DNA of 64,000 nt. Origin: Gammaproteobacteria bacterium (GTDB lineage: Bacteria > Pseudomonadota > Gammaproteobacteria > Legionellales > Legionellaceae). Shown piece by piece: positions 39,081-46,740 of this stretch. Within the stretch, counting starts at the first letter, position 1, and every line of letters begins with the position of its first letter. The stretch covers positions 186,001 to 250,000 of the forward strand of contig JANSXK010000001.1 in assembly GCA_024742995.1 (NCBI GenBank), written 5' to 3'. The translations under genes were made by a program, and so were the position numbers. The notes beneath the pieces were generated by a model. That model ran no database searches. It saw only the letters and a program-made list of their open reading frames with translations, and was not told the DNA's origin.

Positions 39081-41045
39081 CTATGATCGCCTAGAGGGTC
39101 CTGAAGGTATTTTGTGCCTGGATTGCTGAGATTGTGCATCATTGGTTCTCACTTTATGTATCTTTCTGCGAACTTGATCCTGGTTCCGTAACAACGCATT
39201 GTTTTTTAACTTGTTGGTCACTGCTTCGAATTGTTTGCCTTGCTTCTTTTCTTGTTCAATGCTTGATTGTGATGAGAAAACAGATTTTAACCACTCTAAA
39301 AATTTCTTCATGCCACCTGCTGTGGGCGCAGAAACCTGATTCATTCTATTTATCAGGCCATCATATTTTTTTCTTTTGGCCTGACTTAAAGGCTGTACAG
39401 TAAGTGCGTACGTTGATACTGCCGCATCCAAATACAAAGCATGATGTTTCGCTTCAGACATGGTAGAGGTCGGAATCCCTTTAAGAATATCAAGTGCTTG
39501 ACTTGATGCTTCTGTGTCCAACATTTTTAATTCAGAAATGCACTCTCCTAAACGACGATCTAACAATTCACCTGCGCGTTTACTTGGACAATTGGCATCA
39601 CGCCATTCCACAAGCCACTGTTTATTTTCCTCTCTTATCTCGCCTGGATTTGCTTGCATATACTGATCCACAGCATTCCAAAGCACATCCAAATGGTCGT
39701 TCATCCCACGACCTTTCACCATACTAGGCGCCGCTTGTAATGCTTGCTCAAATTCTTCACGACTCATGGGCGTGTCTGTCTCGAAAGAAAGCATTAAATT
39801 GTAATAAGCTGAAGAAATACCGCCTCGATCAATCGCATCTTTACAAGAAAAATTATAGGTATTGACATCAAGCTGGTTTAAAATAAAATTGGGTAGTTCA
39901 AATTTAATAAAATGCACCCAAACCGCCTGGCGCTGTGCTTCAGAAAGCAATTTCTTGTCACTCAAACCTAATTTCTCAAAACTATTTTCCAAAAGAGTAT
40001 TCAAAGTATCATGTTCTTCTTCTTTAGAACCAAATATTAATCGACGTGCTTTTTCACTGATATAAAAATCTTTAATAAATGCAGCGGCCTTTGGATTTTC
40101 CATGGCAATATCTAAAAACAATTGCTTAATTTGACCACGATTTATGGTAGGGTCACAGTGAAAAACATCGTGATGTGACATCAAGCCTTTATCTGCAGGA
40201 AAAGTGATCACAACAACATTATCGTGTTCAGCTTCTAAACGATGTAGTTCTCTGGTCAATGAAGACTCAAACCACCCTTCATAAACATCTTTTAAATTAA
40301 GCGACGCTTTTTTTCTATGCATACCTAAATTATTGAAGTAAATATGTGTGATTTTTTTTCTAGCGTCATCTTGTTGATCCACGTTTAGACGTGCTTGCGC
40401 TGTTAAAAAACGGTGAAAAATTGGGCTCACACGTGCAAAACGATTATCAACTTGTCCTTGCGTCCCGAATCGCAACTCTTGTGACAATTCGTCTTGATTA
40501 TATGTATAACGACGTTCTGTTGATAAGCTGGTGGTATGACTGGGCTTATATTCAGCGCTCACGATATCCATGGTGCGCGATAATGTTTCTTCTTTTTGTG
40601 CAGGAGTATAAAGATTGATTCTAGCCTGTTTATCATCACGTAAACTAGATTTTATTTCTCCCTTCACCGGCGCTGTAGAAGGTGTCTTTTCAAAAATAAC
40701 ACCCTTAACAGCTTCAAACGTTTCTTCTAAAATATGATTGTCATTTTCAAACATTGAAATAAAAAATTGATCAAATGATTCACCCTCTAAAGTATGTTCT
40801 TCAAGCAAGGCATCCTCTAATTCTTCCATGACAAGTGTATACATTGTGCCGTATGCAATGGTTGGATCATAGGCTGAATGCGTATCTTGTTGCATCATTT
40901 GGATGAATTTAAAAGATTCCATATCTTCAGGAATTGGTGCGGGTAATTTGAGTTTTAAGAGATATTTATGGCAGTTCTTATTATGCAGCTCATCACTAGT
41001 GCCAACGGCTGCTGCGACTCGTTTATTAGGTTTTTTTGACTTCAT
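39081..41045 (-). CDS. CX5R phosphatase-like protein, effector candidate
   Basis: This 654-residue soluble protein has the P-loop NFSCKDAIDRGGISSAYYN, with Cys401 and Arg407 in the CX5R arrangement of protein-tyrosine and phosphoinositide phosphatases. The lysine after the Cys and the acidic residue before the Arg recall phosphoinositide phosphatases injected by intracellular pathogens (SidF/SidP/SopB class; by recollection). Upstream segments YFNNLGMHRKKAS and VVVITFPADKGLMSHHDVFH may belong to the same domain. The C-terminal 70 residues are highly basic (KVRTNDAQSQQSRHKIPSG), suiting a secretion tail or membrane contact. It is transcribed toward the nuclease gene and ends 6 bp from it. The substrate is unknown. 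Confidence 0.65.
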   Translation of the reverse strand: MKSKKPNKRVAAAVGTSDELHNKNCHKYLLKLKLPAPIPEDMESFKFIQMMQQDTHSAYDPTIAYGTMYTLVMEELEDALLEEHTLEGESFDQFFISMFENDNHILEETFEAVKGVIFEKTPSTAPVKGEIKSSLRDDKQARINLYTPAQKEETLSRTMDIVSAEYKPSHTTSLSTERRYTYNQDELSQELRFGTQGQVDNRFARVSPIFHRFLTAQARLNVDQQDDARKKITHIYFNNLGMHRKKASLNLKDVYEGWFESSLTRELHRLEAEHDNVVVITFPADKGLMSHHDVFHCDPTINRGQIKQLFLDIAMENPKAAAFIKDFYISEKARRLIFGSKEEEHDTLNTLLENSFEKLGLSDKKLLSEAQRQAVWVHFIKFELPNFILNQLDVNTYNFSCKDAIDRGGISSAYYNLMLSFETDTPMSREEFEQALQAAPSMVKGRGMNDHLDVLWNAVDQYMQANPGEIREENKQWLVEWRDANCPSKRAGELLDRRLGECISELKMLDTEASSQALDILKGIPTSTMSEAKHHALYLDAAVSTYALTVQPLSQAKRKKYDGLINRMNQVSAPTAGGMKKFLEWLKSVFSSQSSIEQEKKQGKQFEAVTNKLKNNALLRNQDQVRRKIHKVRTNDAQSQQSRHKIPSGPSRRS

Positions 41046-41193
41046 TTTAACACCAAAATAACACTCAGTTTGTATTATTATAGCACATATAACCTGTTTT
41101 TTCTATTGAAAAGCATGAATATGAACATTGTTCAACCAGCAGATCATGTTATTTGAGCGCCGGTATATTCATGAACAAAACCCAGAAATTCAG

Positions 41194-41222
41194 TTGACAA
41201 AAGAAGCAAATCTCTGCAAAAT
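41194..41222 (+). promoter_or_regulatory. Sigma-70 promoter of tRNA-Gln
   Basis: TTGACA (41194-41199), a 17-base spacer and CAAAAT (41217-41222) lie 31 bases before the tRNA. The stretch after the -10 is ACCCCGC, a GC-rich discriminator as found in stringently controlled stable-RNA promoters. Confidence 0.65.
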
Positions 41223-41253
41223 ACCCCGCATGTCGCAATGATAGTCAGTCTAT

Positions 41254-41329
41254 TGGGGTGTCGCCAAGCGGTTAAGGCACAGGGTTTTGATCCCTGCATA
41301 CCTAGGTTCGAATCCTAGCACCCCAGCCA
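41254..41329 (+). tRNA. tRNA-Gln (anticodon TTG)
   Basis: The 76-base cloverleaf has acceptor stem TGGGGTG/CACCCCA, discriminator G and encoded CCA. The D-arm is GCCAAGCGGTTAAGGC, the anticodon stem is CAGGG/CCCTG around loop TTTTGAT with anticodon TTG at 41287-41289, and the T-arm contains GGTTCGAATCC. It closely resembles E. coli tRNA-Gln. A tRNA-Gln just before prs is the usual gammaproteobacterial arrangement, though ispE, normally on its other side, is not there. Confidence 0.97.
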
Positions 41330-41362
41330 AAATATAAAAATGAGCAAGGCAGAAAAAGCGTG

Positions 41363-41392
41363 TTGACAGCACATTCCCATGAGTGCTAATTT
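41363..41392 (+). promoter_or_regulatory. Possible prs promoter
   Basis: A perfect TTGACA (41363-41368) is followed after 18 bases by TAATTT (41387-41392), a weak -10. This would give a leader of about 190 bases before prs that includes the long hairpin at 41473-41567. Read-through from the tRNA promoter is also possible. Confidence 0.4.
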
Positions 41393-41472
41393 GTAAACTA
41401 TTGAACGCTAACAGCGCTCAAGAAAGAAGATAATATAATCAAACAGGCCATTAACAATTTTACATAGAACGT

Positions 41473-41567
41473 AAACAGATAGCAGAAAATAACGAGAAGG
41501 ATGCGCGTGTTAACATTCGCCTAAATAATAACAATAATACTTTCTTGTTGTTTTCTGCTATGTGTTT
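41473..41567 (+). promoter_or_regulatory. Long stem-loop in the prs leader
   Basis: Positions 41473-41498 and 41542-41567 are inverted arms of 26 bases with 23 Watson-Crick pairs; two of the three mismatches can form G-U pairs. The loop is 43 bases. The core arm ATAGCAGAAAA / TTTTCTGCTAT is perfect. It ends 24 bases before the prs ATG. It may be a regulatory leader structure, an RNase III site or a processing signal between tRNA-Gln and prs. No known riboswitch class was recognised. Confidence 0.6.
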
Positions 41568-41591
41568 ATTTTTCGAAGAGGTTAGTTTTAC

Positions 41592-42539
41592 ATGTCAAGC
41601 ATGATGATTTTCACTGGTAATTCTAATCCCGCATTCGCATCTCATATTGCAGAACATTTACATTTGAAGCTAGGCAAAGCCCACGTTGGAACATTCAGCG
41701 ATGGTGAAACCATGGTTGAGATTTTAGAAAATGTGCGTGGAAAAGATGTCTTTGTAATGCAGTCTACTTCTGCACCCGCCAATGATAATTTGATGGAATT
41801 ATTAACCATGGCAGACGCGTTACGACGATCATCAGCTGCGCGTATTACCGCAGTTATGCCCTATTTTGGATATGCCAGACAAGACCGTAGAGTTCGTTCT
41901 GCACGAGTCCCTATTACTGCCAAGGTCGTAGCCGATATGATGGCGTCTGTCGGCATTTGTCGTGTTTTGACAGTAGATTTACATGCCGATCAAATTCAAG
42001 GCTTCTTTTATATGCCAGTAGACAATGTCTACTCTACATCCATCATGCTCATCGACGTTGAAAAACAAAACCTAGAGCCATTGATGGTCGTTTCACCAGA
42101 TGTCGGTGGTGTGGTACGTGCTCGTGCCATGGCAAAACGTTTGAATGACGCAGAATTAGCGATTATTGATAAACGTCGTAGTGGGCCTAATAAATCTGAG
42201 GTCATGCATATCATTGGCGAGCCGGCCAACAAACACTGTATTCTCATTGATGATATTGTAGACACGGCCGGTACTATTTGTACAGCAGCAACATCACTCA
42301 AAAATGCAGGCGCTCTGAGCGTGCGTGCCTATATCACTCATCCTGTTTTATCGGGTGATGCATTAGAAAACATCACTCAGTCTTCGATTGATGAAATTGT
42401 GGTTACTGATACCATTCCATTATCCGAGGAAGCTAAGAAATGCTCAAAAATTCGTGTGATAAGTCTTGCTGAACTATTGGCTCAAGCGATAAAACGTGTG
42501 AATGATGAGCAATCTGTCAGCTCCATGTTTGCGGATTGA
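41592..42539 (+). CDS. prs: Ribose-phosphate pyrophosphokinase
   Basis: This 315-residue enzyme makes PRPP from ribose 5-phosphate and ATP for purine, pyrimidine, His, Trp and NAD synthesis. Motifs are [31 protein letters not shown], the metal site [29 protein letters not shown] and the PRPP loop [14 protein letters not shown]. The ATG at 41592 has AGAGG upstream. rplY and pth, which often follow prs, are absent here. The leader carries a long hairpin. Confidence 0.97.
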   Translation: MSSMMIFTGNSNPAFASHIAEHLHLKLGKAHVGTFSDGETMVEILENVRGKDVFVMQSTSAPANDNLMELLTMADALRRSSAARITAVMPYFGYARQDRRVRSARVPITAKVVADMMASVGICRVLTVDLHADQIQGFFYMPVDNVYSTSIMLIDVEKQNLEPLMVVSPDVGGVVRARAMAKRLNDAELAIIDKRRSGPNKSEVMHIIGEPANKHCILIDDIVDTAGTICTAATSLKNAGALSVRAYITHPVLSGDALENITQSSIDEIVVTDTIPLSEEAKKCSKIRVISLAELLAQAIKRVNDEQSVSSMFAD

Positions 42540-42839
42540 GAAGATTATCGACGACCTAAAACCGAGTACACACCACCGTGAGAAGATATTGTCTTGTACA
42601 ACAAGCAATAAGATCAGAGCAGTCGCTAAACAAAATATATTTGTAAAAATCCATCTCTTTACTATGAAAAAAGCTTTTCAGAAACGCACAAAAGTGACGG
42701 AAGAATAAAGAGAATATGCAGATAAATATACCGTATCAACTAATACAGACGGCCAATGATAAACGCTACCCTCCTCCATTGTATGAAGGAAGGCAACATC
42801 TAAAATTAATTTGATAGTATGAATTTCAAATCTGAGGAA
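42540..42839. other. 300-bp intergenic region between prs and fis
   Basis: The region lies between the 3' ends of two convergent genes. I see only weak hairpins: CTTGT/ACAAG near 42592-42604, and a CCTCC/GGAAGG pair near 42771-42792 that might slow transcription from either side. No ORF with a ribosome-binding site and no RNA gene were found. Confidence 0.4.
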
Positions 42840-43121
42840 TTAATCTCTAGAGCCAACATATTTATCATCAAAATAATGGCGTAGTTTCGTTCTCAAAGTA
42901 CCACGACTGATTCCTAACATAATCGCAGCACGAGATTGGTTATATTTGCAATGTTCCATAACTGCTCTAAACAAAGGCGTTTCTACCTCTTCTAGCACAA
43001 ACTGATACAAATCAACAGGATCAGTGCCCTTCAGCTCTGAGAAATACTTTTGAACCGACTGTGTCACGCTAGCGGCCAAGGATGCAGTAGTATCTCCTGC
43101 TTCATTGCTGATTATTGTCAT
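42840..43121 (-). CDS. fis: DNA-binding protein Fis
   Basis: This 93-residue nucleoid protein bends DNA and regulates growth-phase genes. The central and C-terminal parts match Fis well: VQKYFSELKGTDPVDLYQFV, EVETPLFRAVMEHCKYNQSR and the helix-turn-helix AAIMLGISRGTLRTKLRHY. AAGGAG lies nine bases before the ATG. In E. coli and relatives dusB precedes fis in one operon; here fis stands alone. The C-terminus is a few residues longer than in E. coli. Confidence 0.9.
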   Translation of the reverse strand: MTIISNEAGDTTASLAASVTQSVQKYFSELKGTDPVDLYQFVLEEVETPLFRAVMEHCKYNQSRAAIMLGISRGTLRTKLRHYFDDKYVGSRD

Positions 43122-43264
43122 TATTATTAACTCCTTTGCTTAAAAACGTTATTCTAACTAATTGGACAATTCCTGACAAGCCAATTCAGAAAATTTAATA
43201 TGCCCTTGGATCTTGATCATACGAACACCGAATACCGCGCCCATCAAAATCAAAGGATATAAGA

Positions 43265-44719
43265 TTATATGATTAACATGTTCGATGTAAAGGGGTGTCC
43301 ATTAACAAATAATTTACCATCACCACATTTCAAATCAATCACAAAATCAGACCCCTCTTTAACCAACACACCGAGATGAATTAATGCTTGGATTTTTTCA
43401 TCAGTTTTTTGCGTTAGTTGCGACTCAATCGAGGCTGTGGGTGTTGCTGGTGACATATTATGAGCTGCAGCCACAGATGGCGCTACAGGTGCGGCAGCGG
43501 CTGCCTCCAATTTTTGTTTGATACCGTAGCGAACCCAAGTCTTCAATAAATCAGCAGACACGGTGATATGGCTCTGTCCTGTCATTTTTTGTAACAATTG
43601 AAAAGGATTGGATAACGCATTCTCAGGCAAACCAATTTCTAGGTTTCCTGATAACTGCCCTTCTGGAAAACTTAAGTCGAGTTTTTTTACATTAAATTGC
43701 GCGCCTTTGTTTAACAGGGCTGGCAAATCCGTAATCAATGACAACATAATGCGCTGACGATCACCAGCAGACTCATGTTGTGATTGATATAATTTCTGAT
43801 TGACATGACCCAATGTTTTTGTATCAATATTTTTGATTGACACTTCAAGTTCACTTGGTCCATATGTTTTATCATAAAGAACAGCACCTCCCATCGAAGC
43901 GAAAAAATCGGCTTCAAAAAGACCCTTCCTCGCATCACTCCGGGATTTGAACGCCACTTCTTTTAAGCCAGCAATGTGCTGTTTTCCGTCAGAGGAAGTC
44001 ATCGAAACAGAAGGCACATGTAATTGTGCCGTGCCCAGATAAACGTTGTCACTATCTTGATGCAATTTATATTTACTATTGACAGGTCCTAAAGCACCTT
44101 TAACGCCATTTTTGAGCCAAGTTAAACCTTCGATTTGAAACAAACCTTGAAGGTCTTCTTTATGTGAGGAAACACTCAATGCCGCTGTCATACCCATCCA
44201 TTCTAAACGACTGTCGCCATTTTTGGTCACCAAGGTAAAGTGAGGCACTTTCAAATGAATAATAGTTTTAATGAAATAATTAACAAACACTGTAATATTC
44301 AAAACTGGTTTTGTGGAACTGGCATCGTACTCAGCATGAAATTTTTGTTCGTAAATACGTGGCAATACTATTGCAGATCGCGCATAACCAAAACCAAAGC
44401 GTGGTGCACCATCCACCCACATCACTGGTCCGTGATATATTTTAAGGGGTACTTGAGTAGTATATATTTTTTTAGGTGCCAGGATGCGGCGACCTTGGGG
44501 ATCAGATGCTTTCTGCAGCATCGACACTGTCCACTGCAAATCAGCTTGTGAATGAAACCAGCCTCTTTGATAATTCTTTACCGTAACTTCTACGCCTTCA
44601 GATTGATTCAGCACATCAATATTCTTTTGTAAAACACGCTCGGTCACCACACCCATGCCGTAGTAACCCCCTAAAAGAATAATGACACCCACGATGCCTA
44701 ATCCAATCCATTTTTTCAT
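43265..44719 (-). CDS. YdgA-like DUF945 family protein
   Basis: This 484-residue protein has an N-terminal membrane anchor (KKWIGLGIVGVIILLGGYYG), then a large exported domain with the family marks NYQRGWFHSQADLQW near residue 50. The Ala/Pro-rich linker AAAAPVAPSVAAAHN lies around residue 410, and the C-terminal KLFVNGHPF block is typical of the YdgA/DUF945 family. The molecular role is unknown; E. coli YdgA is an inner-membrane protein. GGAGG lies five bases before the ATG at 44719, which is preferred to an ATG seven codons upstream. Confidence 0.8.
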   Translation of the reverse strand: MKKWIGLGIVGVIILLGGYYGMGVVTERVLQKNIDVLNQSEGVEVTVKNYQRGWFHSQADLQWTVSMLQKASDPQGRRILAPKKIYTTQVPLKIYHGPVMWVDGAPRFGFGYARSAIVLPRIYEQKFHAEYDASSTKPVLNITVFVNYFIKTIIHLKVPHFTLVTKNGDSRLEWMGMTAALSVSSHKEDLQGLFQIEGLTWLKNGVKGALGPVNSKYKLHQDSDNVYLGTAQLHVPSVSMTSSDGKQHIAGLKEVAFKSRSDARKGLFEADFFASMGGAVLYDKTYGPSELEVSIKNIDTKTLGHVNQKLYQSQHESAGDRQRIMLSLITDLPALLNKGAQFNVKKLDLSFPEGQLSGNLEIGLPENALSNPFQLLQKMTGQSHITVSADLLKTWVRYGIKQKLEAAAAAPVAPSVAAAHNMSPATPTASIESQLTQKTDEKIQALIHLGVLVKEGSDFVIDLKCGDGKLFVNGHPFTSNMLII

Positions 44720-44810
44720 GCCATCCTCCAGCAGTTTCATACCCGCAGATCCATATGACTTACCAGTATATATGGTCTTTTTTGATTAAACAAATAACCA
44801 AGGCGTGTCC

Positions 44811-46082
44811 TTAGTCACCTTTCAAACGCGAGCAATGGGTTTCCTTAATGCTCAGTGCAGTCAAGCACGCCATTAAAGAAAAAATAGGCAATAACCATAA
44901 CCCTGCTTGAAAATCAGATAATTGTAATAATTCCACGTGATACCCCCTCACGCCTGCATGGTGATCAACCAAATACCCCACCAAAGGTTGTAATCCTGCA
45001 CCGATAAAAATAGACAGCATATTAGTAAAAGCAAGCGCAGTCCCAATCACGGTGCGTCCCACCAATTCTGTGGATACAGCGTAGGCCACTGCTACGCCAC
45101 TATTGGTGACACCATAGAAAAAGAAGATCAAGCAAGAAAACCAAGGCGACAGTGTGGGATAAAAAACAAAGAGCGATGTCAAAACCGCGCCACATAGACC
45201 TGAAAACACCATCAATGGCTTGCGACGTCCAACTTTATCCGATATATATCCAAACAAAGGACCGCCTACTACCCAACCAATAAAAATCAATCCCACTGCA
45301 AATGCAGCATAATGGACCGTGAACCCACGACCATACGCTAAATAAGCAGGCCCCATAGATTCACCAATTACTGTAGTGGGCGCATATAAAAAACCAGCAT
45401 ATAAAGCATTCAGCCATACCTGTCGAGTCGACAAAACACTCTGCAAACTCTTCCATAAAGGAAGGGAGGTTTCTGTGTTTCGTTTCAATTTCTTGGTCAC
45501 AACCCCCGGACTATCCTGAACATACAAGAACAATAATGCAGCCAAAACAATAAAAATAATGGATACGATACTCATGCTTTGGCGCCATCCTACACTAGTC
45601 ACCAAAAAAGACAGTGGTGCTTGGCCTGCGCAAGCACCCAGCATGCCCAGCGCTTGCGTCAACCCTGCCAATAAACCCAGTTTTGCAGGGGGAAACCATG
45701 ATGTCGCTAATCGCAATGCCGAAACAAAAGCAAATGCAGCGCTAAACCCAATCAATAATCGCGCAAAAGAAGCTGTCGCCAAACCATGTGACAACGCAAA
45801 AATATAGCATCCCAACGCTGTGATTAAAGACATAACCGTTAAAAGATAACGGATATTAATCCGATCAACCATTAATCCAACAGGAAGCTGCATGGCGATA
45901 TAAGGGATATAAAAAAATGCAGTTAACGTCGTGAACCCTACTTCATTCATGCCGAAAGCAATTTGCAAATCTCGATGCATCACAGCTGGCGCAACACGCG
46001 CCAGATAATCAGCAAAAAAGAAGGTTGCAGCTAATCCCCAGACAAACCAGGCGTGAGATTGCTTATACTTAGTTTTGACCAT
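44811..46082 (-). CDS. MFS transporter
   Basis: This 423-residue protein has 12 predicted helices. The first begins AWFVWGLAATFFFADYLARV, and the loop 2-3 motif reads GLMVDRINIRYLL. The second-half copy is FGYISDKVGRRKPLMVFSG. The central loop is charged (SPGVVTKKLKRNTETS). Intracellular gammaproteobacteria carry many such transporters for amino acids or organic acids; the substrate is not deducible. GGTGG lies shortly before the ATG. It is a single gene. Confidence 0.87.
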   Translation of the reverse strand: MVKTKYKQSHAWFVWGLAATFFFADYLARVAPAVMHRDLQIAFGMNEVGFTTLTAFFYIPYIAMQLPVGLMVDRINIRYLLTVMSLITALGCYIFALSHGLATASFARLLIGFSAAFAFVSALRLATSWFPPAKLGLLAGLTQALGMLGACAGQAPLSFLVTSVGWRQSMSIVSIIFIVLAALLFLYVQDSPGVVTKKLKRNTETSLPLWKSLQSVLSTRQVWLNALYAGFLYAPTTVIGESMGPAYLAYGRGFTVHYAAFAVGLIFIGWVVGGPLFGYISDKVGRRKPLMVFSGLCGAVLTSLFVFYPTLSPWFSCLIFFFYGVTNSGVAVAYAVSTELVGRTVIGTALAFTNMLSIFIGAGLQPLVGYLVDHHAGVRGYHVELLQLSDFQAGLWLLPIFSLMACLTALSIKETHCSRLKGD

Positions 46083-46268
46083 TTTCTACCACCAACATTT
46101 GTATCAAGTTAACGCTACTGATCCAGTGAACGAGTCTCAAGACGTGGTTACGAAGTTTGATGCATTACTTCTAAAGATGTTCTCATTCTGAAATAATGAT
46201 AAAACGTGCTACACATTTATAAAATAAAGAGTATACTGGTATGTTTTTAAATTTCAATACAAGTCATC

Positions 46269-46661
46269 ATGAATGCTCTTGAAGAAGCTATTAGCAACGC
46301 CATCCAAACCAGTGGTGAACAAACGCATGCAAATAAAGCTTATTTAGAATTTATCAAAGCAAATTTTATCATCCCCTTAGAAAAGCACGCTATCGACGAA
46401 GCACCTCAAGTGTTGTACTTAGAAGAACAAGGAAAAGTCTTTCTGCCTGCTTTTACCAATCAAGCTTATTTTGACCACTGGGTAGAACCCATTAAAGACG
46501 ATATTCAAGTTTTAAAACTCTCAGGGGTTGATCTGCTTAAAGGAACTGGCGAACAAACCATTGTCAGCTTAAATATAGGGACCAAAATATATAAAGAATT
46601 TAACCCTGGAGAAATTGCTAGAATGCGCAGCATGGTCATCAAATTATTTGGCAATGATTAG
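46269..46661 (+). CDS. SseB-like N-terminal-domain protein
   Basis: This 130-residue soluble protein has the pattern of the SseB (enhanced serine sensitivity) N-terminal domain. A helical start is followed by ANFIIPLEKHAIDEAPQVLY, then GKVFLPAFTNQAYFDHWVEP, in which exposure of LPAFT and a following aromatic is typical. The end has LNIGTKIYKEFNPGEIARMR. Members appear as accessory proteins in metabolism and secretion, and their function is not settled. It is monocistronic, followed by an MMPL gene with its own promoter. Confidence 0.55.
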   Translation: MNALEEAISNAIQTSGEQTHANKAYLEFIKANFIIPLEKHAIDEAPQVLYLEEQGKVFLPAFTNQAYFDHWVEPIKDDIQVLKLSGVDLLKGTGEQTIVSLNIGTKIYKEFNPGEIARMRSMVIKLFGND

Positions 46662-46686
46662 ATTGTGTCATTAATTAAAGGATTTA

Positions 46687-46713
46687 TTGACAATACGCTG
46701 AGTCAGCTATACT
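46687..46713 (+). promoter_or_regulatory. Promoter of the MMPL transporter gene
   Basis: TTGACA (46687-46692) and TATACT (46708-46713) are good hexamers but only 15 bases apart, shorter than ideal. The start would be near 46720, about 20 bases before the ATG. Confidence 0.5.
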
Positions 46714-46740
46714 TAAATCATCCAATCCAGAGACTGATCT

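Noticed and set aside
41330-41591. Known riboswitch or T-box before prs
   Set aside because: No recognisable purine riboswitch, T-box or attenuator with a T run; only the long hairpin is evident.
42502-42708. 68-codon ORF overlapping the end of prs
   Set aside because: The overlap with prs is in another frame, the composition is Lys-rich and random, and there is no ribosome-binding site.
43155-43264. Short hydrophobic reading frame after the YdgA-like gene (ending in FSELACQELSN)
   Set aside because: It could suggest a frameshifted C-terminus of the YdgA-like protein, but that protein already ends in the family-typical NGHPF block. The frame has no ribosome-binding site and a stop just upstream.
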